DNA of 64,000 nt from Sphingopyxis macrogoltabida (lineage in GTDB: Bacteria > Pseudomonadota > Alphaproteobacteria > Sphingomonadales > Sphingomonadaceae). The DNA lies in NCBI RefSeq assembly GCF_001314325.1, contig NZ_CP009429.1, forward strand, positions 4,712,501 to 4,776,500, in the 5' to 3' direction. The notes under the pieces were generated by a model that was not told the origin of the DNA, did no database searches, and saw only the letters and a program-made list of their open reading frames with translations. The translations under genes and the position numbers were made by a program. Below are positions 26,650-36,227 of this stretch, in pieces. How positions within the stretch are numbered: the stretch's first letter is position 1; every line of letters begins with the position of its first letter.

Positions 26650-26705
26650 CGATCAGGCTATCAAGGGACCAACCAACATAGCCTGAATTTTTTGCGAGCT
26701 TCCGC

Positions 26706-27518
26706 TTAGCGGAGCAGGTTCATCACGCCCTGCTGGCTCTGGTTCGCCTGGGCGAGCATCGCCGTCGACGCCTGGGCCAGAATGCCGGCCGCGGCGAGCT
26801 TCGTCGATTCTGCCGAGAAGTCGGTGTCTTCGATGCGCGACTTCGAGTCCGCCAGATTCACGACAGTCGACGTCAAATTGTCGACAGTGGCTTCGAGGCG
26901 GTTCTGCTGCGCACCGAGGTTGGCGCGTCCGGTAGCGACCGTCTGGATCGCCGTGTCGAGCGTCGCCAGGGCAGCCGAAGCGCCGGCGGCGGTCGAGAAG
27001 TCGAGGCCGTCGACACCAAGGCCGGCCGACTGCATGTCGTCGATGGCGATGTTCACGACTTCGCCGTCGTTGAGGCCGGTCTGGATGTCGAGGTCGGCGG
27101 TGCCGTCGAGCAGCGCGGTGCCGTTGAAGGTCGTGCGCGTCGCAACGTCGTCGATCTGCGCGATCAGCGCGGTGACTTCGGTCTGGATCGCTTCGCGGTC
27201 GTCGTCGCCCAGCGTGCCCGTCGAGGCCTGAACGGCCAGTTCACGCATACGGACGAGCATGTTCGAAATGCCGCCCATCGCGCCTTCGGCGGTCTGCGAC
27301 AGCGAAATGCCGTCGTTGGCGTTGCGGACGGCCTGGTTGAGGCCGCGGACGTTGGCGTCCATGCGGGTCGCGATGGCGAGACCGGCTGCGTCGTCCTTGG
27401 CGCTGTTGATACGCTTGCCGCTCGACAGGCGCTCCATGGCTTCGGACTGCATGCGGCCCGCAACACGCGAGTTGTTCTGGGCGCGAAGCGCGCTCACATT
27501 GGTGTTGATGACAGTCAT
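26706..27518 (-). CDS. fliC: Flagellin
   Basis: 270 aa, a short flagellin. The conserved N-terminal D0/D1 ([19 protein letters not shown], then [26 protein letters not shown]) and C-terminal D1/D0 ([33 protein letters not shown]) are complete, with little variable surface domain between them. It is exported by the flagellar type III system and polymerises into the filament. It is a single-gene unit, convergent with dnaE2 and divergent from the fliE operon. No clear sigma-28 promoter could be fixed in the 246-bp gap upstream. Only one flagellin gene is in the window. Confidence 0.96.
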   Translation of the reverse strand: MTVINTNVSALRAQNNSRVAGRMQSEAMERLSSGKRINSAKDDAAGLAIATRMDANVRGLNQAVRNANDGISLSQTAEGAMGGISNMLVRMRELAVQASTGTLGDDDREAIQTEVTALIAQIDDVATRTTFNGTALLDGTADLDIQTGLNDGEVVNIAIDDMQSAGLGVDGLDFSTAAGASAALATLDTAIQTVATGRANLGAQQNRLEATVDNLTSTVVNLADSKSRIEDTDFSAESTKLAAAGILAQASTAMLAQANQSQQGVMNLLR

Positions 27519-27698
27519 AATGTTCCTTTCCGGCCCCTATGGCCATTCCCGTGGTGTGAGGGCTCGGCGAGCGGTCACGAAAAGCAGTAACGGCGGGCGG
27601 CAGCGGCGATTAAGCCGGTCCGTCAAAAAAACGCCGAAACGGCATCGGGTGGGCGGACTATTCCAACTATCTAATTGAATTTATTCAAATAAAATTTT

Positions 27699-27714
27699 TG
27701 GCACGCGCTTTGCA
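27699..27714 (+). promoter_or_regulatory. Sigma-54 promoter of the fliE operon
   Basis: TGGCACGCGCTTTGCA has the -24 GG (27700-27701) and -12 GC (27712-27713) exactly 10 bp apart and matches TGGCACG-N4-TTGCW. It lies 50 bp before fliE, next to an AT-rich stretch (27661-27699) that may hold activator sites. Confidence 0.85.
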
Positions 27715-27763
27715 TTACTCTTTGCGTGCGGCACACCGCCGCGCCCAGGACGGATGAAATGCA

Positions 27764-28108
27764 ATGAGCACGATTGACCAGAGCCGGCTGCTGCAGATGC
27801 GCAGTTCGATCCTCAATCAGAACCAGGCGCTGCAACGCGCCGCGGGGCGCGGCAGCGAAGGCGCCGGCGTCGATGCGGCCGGCGGCACGCCCGACTTCGG
27901 CACCGCGATCAACAATGCGCTGCAACAGGTCAACGCCCAGCAGACGAAGGCGAGCGAACTCAGCGAAGCCTATGAGCGCGGCGACACCCACGACATCGTC
28001 AGCGTGATGATCGAACGGCAGAAGGCCTCGCTCGGCTTCGAAACGACGCTGCAGGTCCGCAACAAGCTGCTCTCCGCCTATCGCGACATCATGAACATGC
28101 CGGTGTAA
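27764..28108 (+). CDS. fliE: Flagellar hook-basal body protein FliE
   Basis: 114 aa. The C-terminal half is typical FliE: YERGDTHDIVSVMIERQKASLGFETTLQVRNKLLSAYRDIMNMPV. FliE joins the MS-ring to the proximal rod and is one of the first export substrates. It is the first gene of the long fli operon, 50 bp after a sigma-54 promoter and 3 bp before fliF. The N-terminal region is weakly conserved, as usual. Confidence 0.94.
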   Translation: MSTIDQSRLLQMRSSILNQNQALQRAAGRGSEGAGVDAAGGTPDFGTAINNALQQVNAQQTKASELSEAYERGDTHDIVSVMIERQKASLGFETTLQVRNKLLSAYRDIMNMPV

Positions 28109-28111
28109 CCC

Positions 28112-29773
28112 ATGGCCGACGCACAGACCCTCACCCCGATCGACAGCGCGCAGGCGAACCGCCTGCCCGTTCCCGCATTCGGCGGCCGCTTCGCACCGAT
28201 CCAGCAATTCGTCCGCCAGCCCGCCGTCCAGCGTGCGCTGCCCGCGATCGCCACGACGACCGCGATCGGGCTTGCCGCGCTCGCCTATTTCACCATGCAG
28301 TCGGCGCCGCAGGCGCAGCTCTTCGCCGGGCTCGCCGACGCCGACAAGTCGGCGGTCGCCGACGCGCTGCAGACCGCGGGCATCGCGCACAGCATCGACC
28401 CGGTGACCGGCGCGCTGACCGTCGACGCCGACAAGATGCATGCCGCACGCATCGCGCTCGCCGGACAGGGGCTGCCCAAGGCGGCACCCGACGGCGACAA
28501 TCTGATCGCATCGCTGCCGATGGGCGCGAGCCGCGCGATCGAGGGCGAGACGCTCCGCGCCGCACGCGAGGCCGATCTTGCCCGCACGATCGAGGCGATC
28601 GACGCGGTCCGGAGCGCCCGCATCCACATCGCCGCCGCCGAACCCAGCCTGTTCGTGCGCGAAGACAAGCCCGCGACCGCATCGGTCATGCTGACGCTGC
28701 AGAACGGCCGCTCGCTCTCCGACGGGCAGGTGCAGGCGATCCGTTTCCTCGTCGCCTCGTCGGTGCCCGGCATGAATGCCGACCAGGTATCGGTGATCGA
28801 CCAGCGCGGCGCGTTGCTGTCGGACGGCGCGACGTCGAGCGACATGAAGGCCTTCCAGCTCCAGACGCAGATCGAGGACCGTTTCCGCCGCGCGCTCGAC
28901 AGCCTGCTCGGCCCGATGCTCGGCGCCGGCAACTATACGGTCGAGGTCCACGCCGACGTCGACATGTCCGAAAGCCAGGCGACCCGCGAAAGCTTTCCCA
29001 AGGACGACCGCGCGCTGCGCAGCGAACAGATCACCCGCCAGGTCAGCGGTCAGGGCCCCGCCCCCGCGGTCGGCATCCCCGGCGCGCTGTCGAACCAGCC
29101 GCCACAGGCGACGACGGTGACCGGCGAAGCGCCCGTTGCCGCCCCCGCCGCCGCCGGTGCGCCCGAAACGCAGAGCAACGAAAATGCCGCCCGCGCCTAT
29201 GAGGTCGGGCGCGAGATTTCGGTGACCCACCAGCCGCAGGGCCAGCTTCGCCGCGTCTCGGTCGCGGTCGCGCTCAATCAGGGCAAGAAGGCACTGACGC
29301 AGGCCGACATGGCGAAGATCGACGGCCTCGTGAAAGGCGCCGTCGGCTTCGACGCCACCCGCGGCGATCAGGTCGCGATCAGCCAGCGTCCCTTCGTCAA
29401 GGTCGAGGACGAAAGCCCCGCCTTTTACGATCAGGGCTGGTTCCTGCCGCTGGTCAAGCAGATCGGCGCGATCGTCGCCGCGCTGCTCGCCTTCCTGTTC
29501 ATCGGCCGCCCGCTGATCCGCGCCGCGAAGGAACGCGCCGCGGCGCGCGCCGAGCAGAGCGCTTCGCTCGAAGCCTCGCTGCTCGCCGCGACCGACAGCC
29601 AGCCCGCGCTACCCGGCGGCGGCAGCAATCGCCGCGAAATCACGCTCGAGATGATCGAACAGGCGCCGAGCTACGAAGCGCGCGCCAACCTCGTCCGCGC
29701 CTTCGTCCGTCAGGATTCGGCGCGCGCCGCGCTTGTCGTCCGCCAGCTGATGCAGGAGGGCGCCCGTGGCTGA
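28112..29773 (+). CDS. fliF: Flagellar MS-ring protein FliF
   Basis: 553 aa. A first membrane helix lies near residues 45-65 (LPAIATTTAIGLAALAYFTM). Then come the ring-building periplasmic domains, with the YscJ/FliF motif AGLADADKSAVADALQTAGIAHSID and GETLRAAREADLARTIEAID. A second helix is near 445-465 (PLVKQIGAIVAALLAFLFIG), followed by a C-terminal cytoplasmic tail that binds FliG (EITLEMIEQAPSYEARANLVR). It forms the inner-membrane base ring. The 3' end overlaps fliG by 8 nt. Confidence 0.96.
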   Translation: MADAQTLTPIDSAQANRLPVPAFGGRFAPIQQFVRQPAVQRALPAIATTTAIGLAALAYFTMQSAPQAQLFAGLADADKSAVADALQTAGIAHSIDPVTGALTVDADKMHAARIALAGQGLPKAAPDGDNLIASLPMGASRAIEGETLRAAREADLARTIEAIDAVRSARIHIAAAEPSLFVREDKPATASVMLTLQNGRSLSDGQVQAIRFLVASSVPGMNADQVSVIDQRGALLSDGATSSDMKAFQLQTQIEDRFRRALDSLLGPMLGAGNYTVEVHADVDMSESQATRESFPKDDRALRSEQITRQVSGQGPAPAVGIPGALSNQPPQATTVTGEAPVAAPAAAGAPETQSNENAARAYEVGREISVTHQPQGQLRRVSVAVALNQGKKALTQADMAKIDGLVKGAVGFDATRGDQVAISQRPFVKVEDESPAFYDQGWFLPLVKQIGAIVAALLAFLFIGRPLIRAAKERAAARAEQSASLEASLLAATDSQPALPGGGSNRREITLEMIEQAPSYEARANLVRAFVRQDSARAALVVRQLMQEGARG

Positions 29774-30803
29774 TGCCGACGATATGACGCTCGACGCCCC
29801 GGCACCCAAGGCCGCGATCGACGGATCGTCGGCTGCCGCGATCCTGCTGATGCTGCTCGACGAGAGCGAAGCCGCGACGATCCTCAAGCATCTCGGTCCC
29901 GAGGAAGTGCGCGGGCTCGCCAAGGCGATGTTCGACACCGCCAATGCCAGCGAAGCGCAGATCGAACAGGCGCTCGACCGTTTCGTCGTGCGCAGCCGCG
30001 ACGTCAGCGCGCTGGCGATCGGCGCCGACACGCGCATCCGCACCGTGATCAACCAGGCGGTCGGCAACGTCCGCGCCGACAATATCCTCGCCGCCGTCGC
30101 GCCGCAGCGGAGCGCCGCGTCGCTCGAGATGCTGCGCTGGATGGACGTCGACGCGATCAGCGGCCTGCTCGCCAGCGAGCACCCGCAGGTCGGCGCGCTG
30201 ATCCTGTCGGTGCTCGTCCCCGACGTCGCGGCGCGCGCGATCGAAACGCTCGACGAATTGCTGCAGGCCGACCTCGTGCTCCGCGCCGCGCAGCTCACCT
30301 CGGTTCCCGCCGCGGCGATCGAGGATCTCGAATCGGTTCTCGCCTCGGCCAATGTCGACGGCCAGCGGGTCGCCAAGCAGGCAATCGGCGGGCCGAGCGA
30401 TGTCGCCAAGATCATGAAGAAGATGCCGAAGCAGCTTTCGGAACGCACGATCCGCGCGCTCAAGAAAACCGACAAATTGCTCGCGCAGGCGATCGAGGAA
30501 GAAATGTTCATCTTCGAAAACCTCCGCGACCTCGACAAGAAGAGCCTCGGCACCGTGCTGCGTTCGGTCGACGCCGCCGAACTCGCGATCGCACTCAAGG
30601 GCACCGACGAGGAAATGGTCGACCTGTGCCTCGCCACCATGTCGAAGCGCGCATCGGAAACGATCCGCGACGAAATGGCCGAAATGACGATGGTCAAGCG
30701 CACCGACGTCGACGAAGCGCAGAAGGCGGTCATGCTCGTCGTGCGCCAGATGGCCGCGTCGGGCGAGATCATGATCGCAGGCGCAGGCGACGATTATGTC
30801 TGA
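29766..30803 (+). CDS. fliG: Flagellar motor switch protein FliG
   Basis: 345 aa, GTG start overlapping fliF. The N-terminal domain binds FliF (AAAILLMLLDESEAATILKHLGPEEV), the middle domain carries EHPQVGALILSVL, and the C-terminal torque helix holds charged residues (TDKLLAQAIEEEMFIFENLRDLD). FliG sits on the cytoplasmic face of the MS-ring, couples to the MotA stator and reverses the motor with FliM/FliN. Overlaps fliH by 8 nt. Confidence 0.96.
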   Translation: MADADDMTLDAPAPKAAIDGSSAAAILLMLLDESEAATILKHLGPEEVRGLAKAMFDTANASEAQIEQALDRFVVRSRDVSALAIGADTRIRTVINQAVGNVRADNILAAVAPQRSAASLEMLRWMDVDAISGLLASEHPQVGALILSVLVPDVAARAIETLDELLQADLVLRAAQLTSVPAAAIEDLESVLASANVDGQRVAKQAIGGPSDVAKIMKKMPKQLSERTIRALKKTDKLLAQAIEEEMFIFENLRDLDKKSLGTVLRSVDAAELAIALKGTDEEMVDLCLATMSKRASETIRDEMAEMTMVKRTDVDEAQKAVMLVVRQMAASGEIMIAGAGDDYV

Positions 30804-31404
30804 TCGCACCACCGAAACCGGCTTTGCGCCCGTCGCGCTTGCCGCCGCCATGGCGCGCGGCAGCGGCTTTCGCCCGCTGTCCTTCGCGCCGGCGGTGCGC
30901 GATGCCGATGTCGCGATTGCCGACGCACCCGTCGACGCCGAACTCGCCGATGACCCGTTCGCACGCGGCCTCGCCGAAGGCCAGCGCCTTGCCGAAAGCG
31001 CCTACACCGCCGAACGCCACCAGCTTCTCGCACTGATCGCCGGCGCCGAAGCGCTACAGGACGAACCCAGCGAGGAACTGGCACAGCTCATCGCCGAGAC
31101 CGTCGAACGCCTCGTCCGCCAGATCGTCCTCGACGCGCCGATCGACGCCGCATGGCTGAAGGATCAGGCCGAAGCCGCCGCGGCGCTGGTCGCCGAAGCC
31201 GACAAGGCCCGCACGCTGTGGGTCCACCCGCTCGACGCCGCGCTGCTCGTCGACGCCGAGCTTCGCCTGCCGGTCGAGGCCGACGCCGCGATGGTCCGCG
31301 GCACCGTCCGCGTCGAAAGCTCCGCCGGCTGGATCGAGCATGGCCGCGCCGTCTACCTCAATGAACTCAGCGCCGCGCTCGGCCGCGCGGGGGAAGCCGC
31401 ATGA
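30796..31404 (+). CDS. fliH: Flagellar export regulator FliH
   Basis: 202 aa, low sequence conservation but right place and shape. An acidic N-terminus is followed by a helical stretch (DDPFARGLAEGQRLAESAYTAERHQ) and a C-terminal HrpE/FliH-type domain (LVRQIVLDAPIDAAWLKDQA). FliH binds FliI and FliN and feeds substrates to the export gate. It overlaps both neighbours. Assignment rests partly on position between fliG and fliI. Confidence 0.82.
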   Translation: MSDRTTETGFAPVALAAAMARGSGFRPLSFAPAVRDADVAIADAPVDAELADDPFARGLAEGQRLAESAYTAERHQLLALIAGAEALQDEPSEELAQLIAETVERLVRQIVLDAPIDAAWLKDQAEAAAALVAEADKARTLWVHPLDAALLVDAELRLPVEADAAMVRGTVRVESSAGWIEHGRAVYLNELSAALGRAGEAA

Positions 31405-32732
31405 CGCGCCGCCTCGCCATCACCGCGCAGCAATTGCTCGCGCCCGTCGATCTCGCCAAGGCGAGCCCGCGCCGCATCGGCACGCTCGTCGCGCACGAAG
31501 GCATCATGCTCGAAGTGTCGGGCTTCCCGCAGCCGCTCGGCAGCAATGTCCGCATCAAGTCGGCCGACAACGACTATGTCTATGGCGAGGTCGTCGGCTT
31601 TCGCGGTCACCGCAGCCTTGTCCTGCCGTTCGACATGAACAAGCCGCTGGTCACCGGCGCGCCGGTCGAACCGCATGGCGCATCGTCGATGGTTCCCGTC
31701 GGCAAGGCGCTGCTCGGCCGCATCATGGACGCGCAGGGCAACCCGCTCGACGGCCGCCCGCCGATCAAGTCGCAATTCCAGTGGCCGCTCGCCGGCCGCA
31801 AGGTCAATCCGCTGCGCCGCGGCCGCGTCACCAAGCCGCTGGGCATGGGCGTGCGCGCGATCAACGGCCTGCTCACCGTCGGCGAAGGCCAACGCGTCGC
31901 GATCATCGCGGGCTCGGGCGTCGGCAAGTCGGTGCTGATGGGCCAGATGATCGCCGGTACCGAATGCGACGTCATCGTCGTCGGGCTGATCGGCGAACGC
32001 AGCCGCGAGGTCAGCGACTTCGTCGAGACCAAGCTGCCGCCCGAGGTTCGCAAGAAATCGGTCGTCGTCGCAGTCCCCGCCGACCACCCGCCGCTGCTCC
32101 GCCTGCGCGCCGCGATGCGCGCGACCGCGATCGCCGAAGCCTTTCGCGACGAAGGCAAGAAGGTGCTGCTGCTGATCGACAGCCTGACCCGCGTTGCGCA
32201 TGCGCAGCGCGAAATCGGGCTGACGCTGGGCGAACCGCCGACGATGAAGGGCTATCCGCCCTCGGTCTTCGCACTCATTCCCTCGCTGTGCGAACGCGCC
32301 GGCATCGACAAGGCGACCGGCGGATCGGTCACCGCGCTTTACACCGTGCTCGCCGACGGCGGCGATATCGAAGACCCCGTCGTCGACAGCGCCCGCGCGA
32401 TCGTCGACGGCCATATCATCCTGTCGCGCCAGCTCGCCGAACAGGGCGTCTACCCCGCGATCGACGTCGCCCGCTCGCTGTCGCGCACCATGGCCGATTC
32501 GGTCGACCCGGTGCACGCCGCCGCCGCCGCGCGCTTTCGCAAGCTGTGGTCGGCCTATGAAGAGAATCGCGACCTGATGCTGATGGGCGCTTACGTCGCC
32601 GGCAACGATCCGGTGCTCGACGAAGCCATTGCCGCGCGCGCCGACCAGCTTGCTTTCGTTTCCCAGCCTGCCGCCGCGCAGGTCGACTTTCCCACCTCGC
32701 GCCAGACGCTTATCGAAGGATTTTCTGCATGA
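31401..32732 (+). CDS. fliI: Flagellar type III export ATPase FliI
   Basis: 443 aa. Walker A is GSGVGKSVLMG near residue 171, Walker B is VLLLIDSLTRVAHAQREIG near residue 255, and GLIGERSREV follows the P-loop as in FliI/YscN enzymes. Residues GYPPSVFALIPSLCERAG are the family signature. It powers unfolding and delivery of rod, hook and filament subunits with FliH and FliJ. ATGA overlaps join it to both fliH and fliJ. Confidence 0.96.
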   Translation: MTRRLAITAQQLLAPVDLAKASPRRIGTLVAHEGIMLEVSGFPQPLGSNVRIKSADNDYVYGEVVGFRGHRSLVLPFDMNKPLVTGAPVEPHGASSMVPVGKALLGRIMDAQGNPLDGRPPIKSQFQWPLAGRKVNPLRRGRVTKPLGMGVRAINGLLTVGEGQRVAIIAGSGVGKSVLMGQMIAGTECDVIVVGLIGERSREVSDFVETKLPPEVRKKSVVVAVPADHPPLLRLRAAMRATAIAEAFRDEGKKVLLLIDSLTRVAHAQREIGLTLGEPPTMKGYPPSVFALIPSLCERAGIDKATGGSVTALYTVLADGGDIEDPVVDSARAIVDGHIILSRQLAEQGVYPAIDVARSLSRTMADSVDPVHAAAAARFRKLWSAYEENRDLMLMGAYVAGNDPVLDEAIAARADQLAFVSQPAAAQVDFPTSRQTLIEGFSA

Positions 32733-33172
32733 ATGCTCGCATCGCACGCCGCAAACGGATCATTCGCGTGCGCACCGTCGAACATCAGATGGCGGAGGCG
32801 AACCTTGCCCGCGCCAACGGCGAACTCGCGAGCCTCGTTGAACTGGCGAAGCGGCTCGAAACGCTGCGCACCGACCTTGCGATGGCAAAGGGTGCCGTCG
32901 CCGGGCGCGCGCTGAATACGATGGGCGAGCTCGCGATGCGGCTCGACATGGCGAAGGAAAACCTCGCCGCGCCGCTCGCGGGTGCCAGCGCCCGCCGCGA
33001 CCAGATGGGCGCGCTCGCGCAGAGCGCGTTGATCAAGGAGGAATCGGCGGTGCGCCTTTACGAGCGCAGCCGCAAGTCGGCCGAGCAGGAAGCCGAGCGG
33101 CGCAACGACGCCAACCGCCCGCACCGCCGCCGCACGATGAGCCTGCGCCTGATCGAAGGCGGGATTTCATGA
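32729..33172 (+). CDS. fliJ: Flagellar export protein FliJ
   Basis: 147 aa, almost wholly charged alpha-helix (HQMAEANLARANGELASLVELAKRLETLR and RLYERSRKSAEQEAERRND), as expected of the coiled-coil FliJ stalk that links FliI to FlhA. Sequence alone would not be conclusive; position between fliI and fliK, with 4-nt overlaps on each side, supports it. Confidence 0.75.
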   Translation: MNARIARRKRIIRVRTVEHQMAEANLARANGELASLVELAKRLETLRTDLAMAKGAVAGRALNTMGELAMRLDMAKENLAAPLAGASARRDQMGALAQSALIKEESAVRLYERSRKSAEQEAERRNDANRPHRRRTMSLRLIEGGIS

Positions 33173-34356
33173 TGGGCGCGCTGACGCAAAGTCCGGCGTC
33201 CGCCGGGATGCCGCCCGCGTTCGCCGCGCTCGCTCCGCTGGGATCGGTCGGCGGCGAAATGCCGGCGTTCGACCAGCTCGTTGCTGCGGCGCCGGTGGCC
33301 GCGGTGGGCGAAGCCCCGCTCGCCACGATCTTGCCGCCTGCGGCTGCGATGCCGTTTCAACCGACCGACAGCAAAGCCGTCGCCATATTGCCGGAAGCCA
33401 AATCTGAAACCGTGGCGGCGGCCGAAACCCCCGCAGCACCCGATGATGCCGCCGCGAAGGCCGTAACGCTGCTACTCGCCGCGACCGGCCGCATCGCCGC
33501 GCCGGTGACGGATCAGGTCGCGGCGCATCCCGCCACCCTGCCCAACACGGTCGTCGCCCCCAAGCCCGCCGCACCTATCCGTATTGACGGCGAAGGCGAT
33601 AGCGAAACGGAAGCCGTCGAGACCGGCGACGCTGCACCCCCCGCCGCTGTGTGGATGCCGCCCGTTCCCACCAGCATGGCGCCGGCCGCCAAGCCGGAAA
33701 AAGCGGCGAACGCCGCGATTGCCGCCGACAAGGGCGATGCCCCCGCGCTTCCCGCCGCTGCCAAGCCGCGCGAAGCGGCCCAGCCCGCAGCGATGCCGGT
33801 CGATCCCTCGCTTCCCAAGGCAAAGATCGTCGATTCCGGTCCGGCGATGACCGTCGCCTTCACCCAGCCTGCCGCGTCGGCGGCCGGCGCGATCGCCGAG
33901 GCTGCCGCAGCCGCGCCGGTCGCCGAACGCGTGCTCGACCTGACCAGCGACGACGCATGGATCGAACAGCTCGCGCGCGACATCGCGGCGACCAAGTCGC
34001 AAAGCGGCGACATCAGTTTTCGCCTGATGCCGCGCCACCTCGGCCGCCTCGACGTTGCGATGCGCCAGGACGAGGGCGGCGTGTCGCTGAAGCTCGACAC
34101 CCAGCACGAAGCGACCGCGACCGTCGTCCACGCCGCGCAGGGCCGCCTCGTCGAGGATCTCCGCCAGCAGGGCGTCCGCGTTGCCGGTGCCGAAGTGACC
34201 TGCACCCCGGGCGAAACCGGCCGCCAGTCGCTGTCCCAGCAAGGACAGGGCCGCGGCGGCGCCCATGATACCGCCCATCTCATCGAAACCGCCCCCGAGC
34301 GCGCCGAAGCGCGTGACGAAGAGCGCGCCGCGACACGCGGCGGCCGCTTTGCCTGA
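33169..34356 (+). CDS. fliK: Flagellar hook-length control protein FliK
   Basis: 395 aa. The N-terminal two thirds are low-complexity and rich in Ala/Pro, fitting the extended ruler region. The C-terminal hook-length domain is clear: ISFRLMPRHLGRLDVAMRQDEGGVSLKLD near residues 280-310, then QGRLVEDLRQQGVRVAGAEVTC. FliK measures hook length and switches FlhB specificity to filament export. Two adjacent ATG codons (33169 and 33172) are possible starts; the first overlaps the fliJ stop. Confidence 0.88.
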   Translation: MMGALTQSPASAGMPPAFAALAPLGSVGGEMPAFDQLVAAAPVAAVGEAPLATILPPAAAMPFQPTDSKAVAILPEAKSETVAAAETPAAPDDAAAKAVTLLLAATGRIAAPVTDQVAAHPATLPNTVVAPKPAAPIRIDGEGDSETEAVETGDAAPPAAVWMPPVPTSMAPAAKPEKAANAAIAADKGDAPALPAAAKPREAAQPAAMPVDPSLPKAKIVDSGPAMTVAFTQPAASAAGAIAEAAAAAPVAERVLDLTSDDAWIEQLARDIAATKSQSGDISFRLMPRHLGRLDVAMRQDEGGVSLKLDTQHEATATVVHAAQGRLVEDLRQQGVRVAGAEVTCTPGETGRQSLSQQGQGRGGAHDTAHLIETAPERAEARDEERAATRGGRFA

Positions 34357-34370
34357 TCAGGAGCCAAGCC

Positions 34371-34976
34371 ATGTCCAAGGATAAAGTCGAAACCGAAGCC
34401 AAGCCGAAGGGCAAGCTCAAGAAGCTGCTTTTCATCGGCGTCGGCGCCCTTGCGCTGATCGGCGCGGGCGCGGGCGCGGGCATCTATTTCGGCGCGCTGT
34501 CGGCGCACGAGGCGAAGCCCGAGGATAATTTCCCGAAGCTCGTCCTGCGCAGCAAGGGTGAAGCCGAACCGGCCGCCGAAGGCGAAAGCGGCGAGGCGGC
34601 GCCCAAGGTCGGTACCGTGTCGGTGCCCAACGACCGCTACAAGGTCGACCCGCGCAAATATGAAATCACCTATTATCCGATCGGCGACGCGTTCACGACG
34701 AATCTCGCCGACGGATCGGGCTTCCTGCAGGTCGGTATCAGCCTTTCGACCTTCTACGACGGCAAGGTTATCAATAATATCAAACGACAGGCGGTGCCGA
34801 TCCGCTCGGTGGTGCTTATGGTGCTTGCCGAACAGGACCCGGCGTTGCTCTCCACATCACAGGGCAAACAGCGGCTGCAACGTCAGTTGACGGCCGCGAT
34901 CAACGATGTGCTGCGCGACAAGGAAGGGTTCGGGGGGATCGATAATGTCTATTTCACGAGCCTGGTGATCCAGTGA
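34371..34976 (+). CDS. fliL: Flagellar basal body-associated protein FliL
   Basis: 201 aa with a lysine-rich cytoplasmic N-terminus, one membrane helix near residues 22-43 (LLFIGVGALALIGAGAGAGIYFG) and a periplasmic stomatin-like domain (YEITYYPIGDAFTTNLADGSGFLQVGISLST). FliL surrounds the stator and supports torque. AGGAG precedes the ATG. The 3' end overlaps the fliM GTG start. Confidence 0.93.
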   Translation: MSKDKVETEAKPKGKLKKLLFIGVGALALIGAGAGAGIYFGALSAHEAKPEDNFPKLVLRSKGEAEPAAEGESGEAAPKVGTVSVPNDRYKVDPRKYEITYYPIGDAFTTNLADGSGFLQVGISLSTFYDGKVINNIKRQAVPIRSVVLMVLAEQDPALLSTSQGKQRLQRQLTAAINDVLRDKEGFGGIDNVYFTSLVIQ

Positions 34977-35902
34977 CGCTCCAGGCCAAACCCGTAAAGG
35001 CGGCACCGAAAGCCGCAGCCGACGACGCTGCCGACAGCAAGGCGTCGCTGCTGCTGCGCCGCGCCGAGGGCAATTATGCCTTCCCGGCGCTCGACGCCGT
35101 TGCGACGCAGTTTGCACGCTCGCTGCGCGAACTCGTCCGCGCGCTCGGCGCGCCCCTGATCCAGGTCGAACGCGCCGGCACCGAACAGGTGGCGTTCGCC
35201 GACTGGAGCGCCGGCGCGGCGCCCGCGATCTTCTGGCGCTATCATGCCCAGCCGCTCAAGGGGCCGATGCTGCTCGCCGCACCGCGGCCGCTGATCCTCC
35301 AGCTCGTCGACATTTTCTATGGCGGCAAGGGCCAGCTCGCGGCCGAACGCGAAGAACTGACCGATGCCGAAGAGCGCTTCGCCGCGCGCCTCGGCCGCGA
35401 CATGGGTTTGCAGCTCGCCGCGGCGTGGGGCGACAAGCTGCCGATCGCGCCCGAACTCGACTGCGTCACCACCGACCCCGCCCGCCTCGCCGCGGTGCGC
35501 GCCGACGACGAGCTGCTCGTCCAGCGCTTCACGCTGCGCGGCGCACCGTTCGAGGGTCAGACGATCGCCTGCGCCTATCCGCTCGCCGCGCTGCGCGGCA
35601 TCGCCGGCGCCGAACCTGCCAACGACACGCGCGAGCCCGCCGCCGACCCCGCTTGGGCCGGCGCGCTCAACAAGGCGCTGCGCGACGTGCGCCTGCCCGT
35701 CCGCTCGGTGCTCGCGCGGCCCGAGATCAGCCTCGTCAAGCTGCTCGCGCTTGAGGTCGGCGACATCATCCCGCTCGCGATGCCGCGCCATGTGCCGGTG
35801 ACCGTCGCGGGCCGCAATTTTGCCTATGGCAGCATCGGCGAGGCCAATGGCAACGCCGCCATCATGATCGAACAAATCGAGGAAGGACCGGACCATGACT
35901 GA
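34973..35902 (+). CDS. fliM: Flagellar motor switch protein FliM (atypical N-terminus)
   Basis: 309 aa, GTG start overlapping the fliL stop. The middle CheC-like domain is recognisable (LVDIFYGGKGQLAAEREELTDAEERFAARLGRDM), and the C-terminal SpoA/FliN-like domain follows (VRSVLARPEISLVKLLALEVGDIIPL). FliM forms the C-ring wall and normally receives CheY-P through an N-terminal LSQxEIDALL-like motif. Here the N-terminus (TLQAKPVKAAPKAAADDAAD) has no such motif, so CheY control may be missing or use another surface. Confidence 0.88.
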   Translation: MTLQAKPVKAAPKAAADDAADSKASLLLRRAEGNYAFPALDAVATQFARSLRELVRALGAPLIQVERAGTEQVAFADWSAGAAPAIFWRYHAQPLKGPMLLAAPRPLILQLVDIFYGGKGQLAAEREELTDAEERFAARLGRDMGLQLAAAWGDKLPIAPELDCVTTDPARLAAVRADDELLVQRFTLRGAPFEGQTIACAYPLAALRGIAGAEPANDTREPAADPAWAGALNKALRDVRLPVRSVLARPEISLVKLLALEVGDIIPLAMPRHVPVTVAGRNFAYGSIGEANGNAAIMIEQIEEGPDHD

Positions 35903-36227
35903 TGTGAGCGAAGCGCCCGCGCGCCGCGACCGCCGCGACAACAAGGATATCGCCGCCGCGCCCAATTTCGACCTGCTCGCCGGCGTTTCGTTGCGCGTCT
36001 CGGTCGAGGTCGGATCGACCTCGATGACACTCGCCGAACTGCTCGCCTTGTCGGAGGGCAGCGTGATCGAACTCGATCGCGCCGCGACCGACCTGCTCGA
36101 CATCTATGCCAACGGCACCTTGATCGCGAAGGGCGAGATCGTCAGCGTCGATGGCCGCTATGGTATCCAGGTCGCCGAAGTCGTCGCCCCCGACCGGGGC
36201 ATCGCGGGCTTCGAGCGGAGGGTCTGA
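35895..36227 (+). CDS. fliN: Flagellar motor switch protein FliN
   Basis: 110 aa with one SpoA domain: LLAGVSLRVSVEVGSTSMTLAELLALSEGSVIELDR and ANGTLIAKGEIVSVDGRYGIQVAEV. It polymerises at the base of the C-ring and docks FliH. It overlaps fliM by 8 nt and abuts fliO. Length is close to the family minimum. Confidence 0.95.
   Translation: MTDVSEAPARRDRRDNKDIAAAPNFDLLAGVSLRVSVEVGSTSMTLAELLALSEGSVIELDRAATDLLDIYANGTLIAKGEIVSVDGRYGIQVAEVVAPDRGIAGFERRV

Noticed and set aside
27519..27698. Sigma-28 promoter for fliC
   Set aside because: The best candidates match the FliA consensus poorly in both -35 and -10, so no promoter is called although FliA control is likely.
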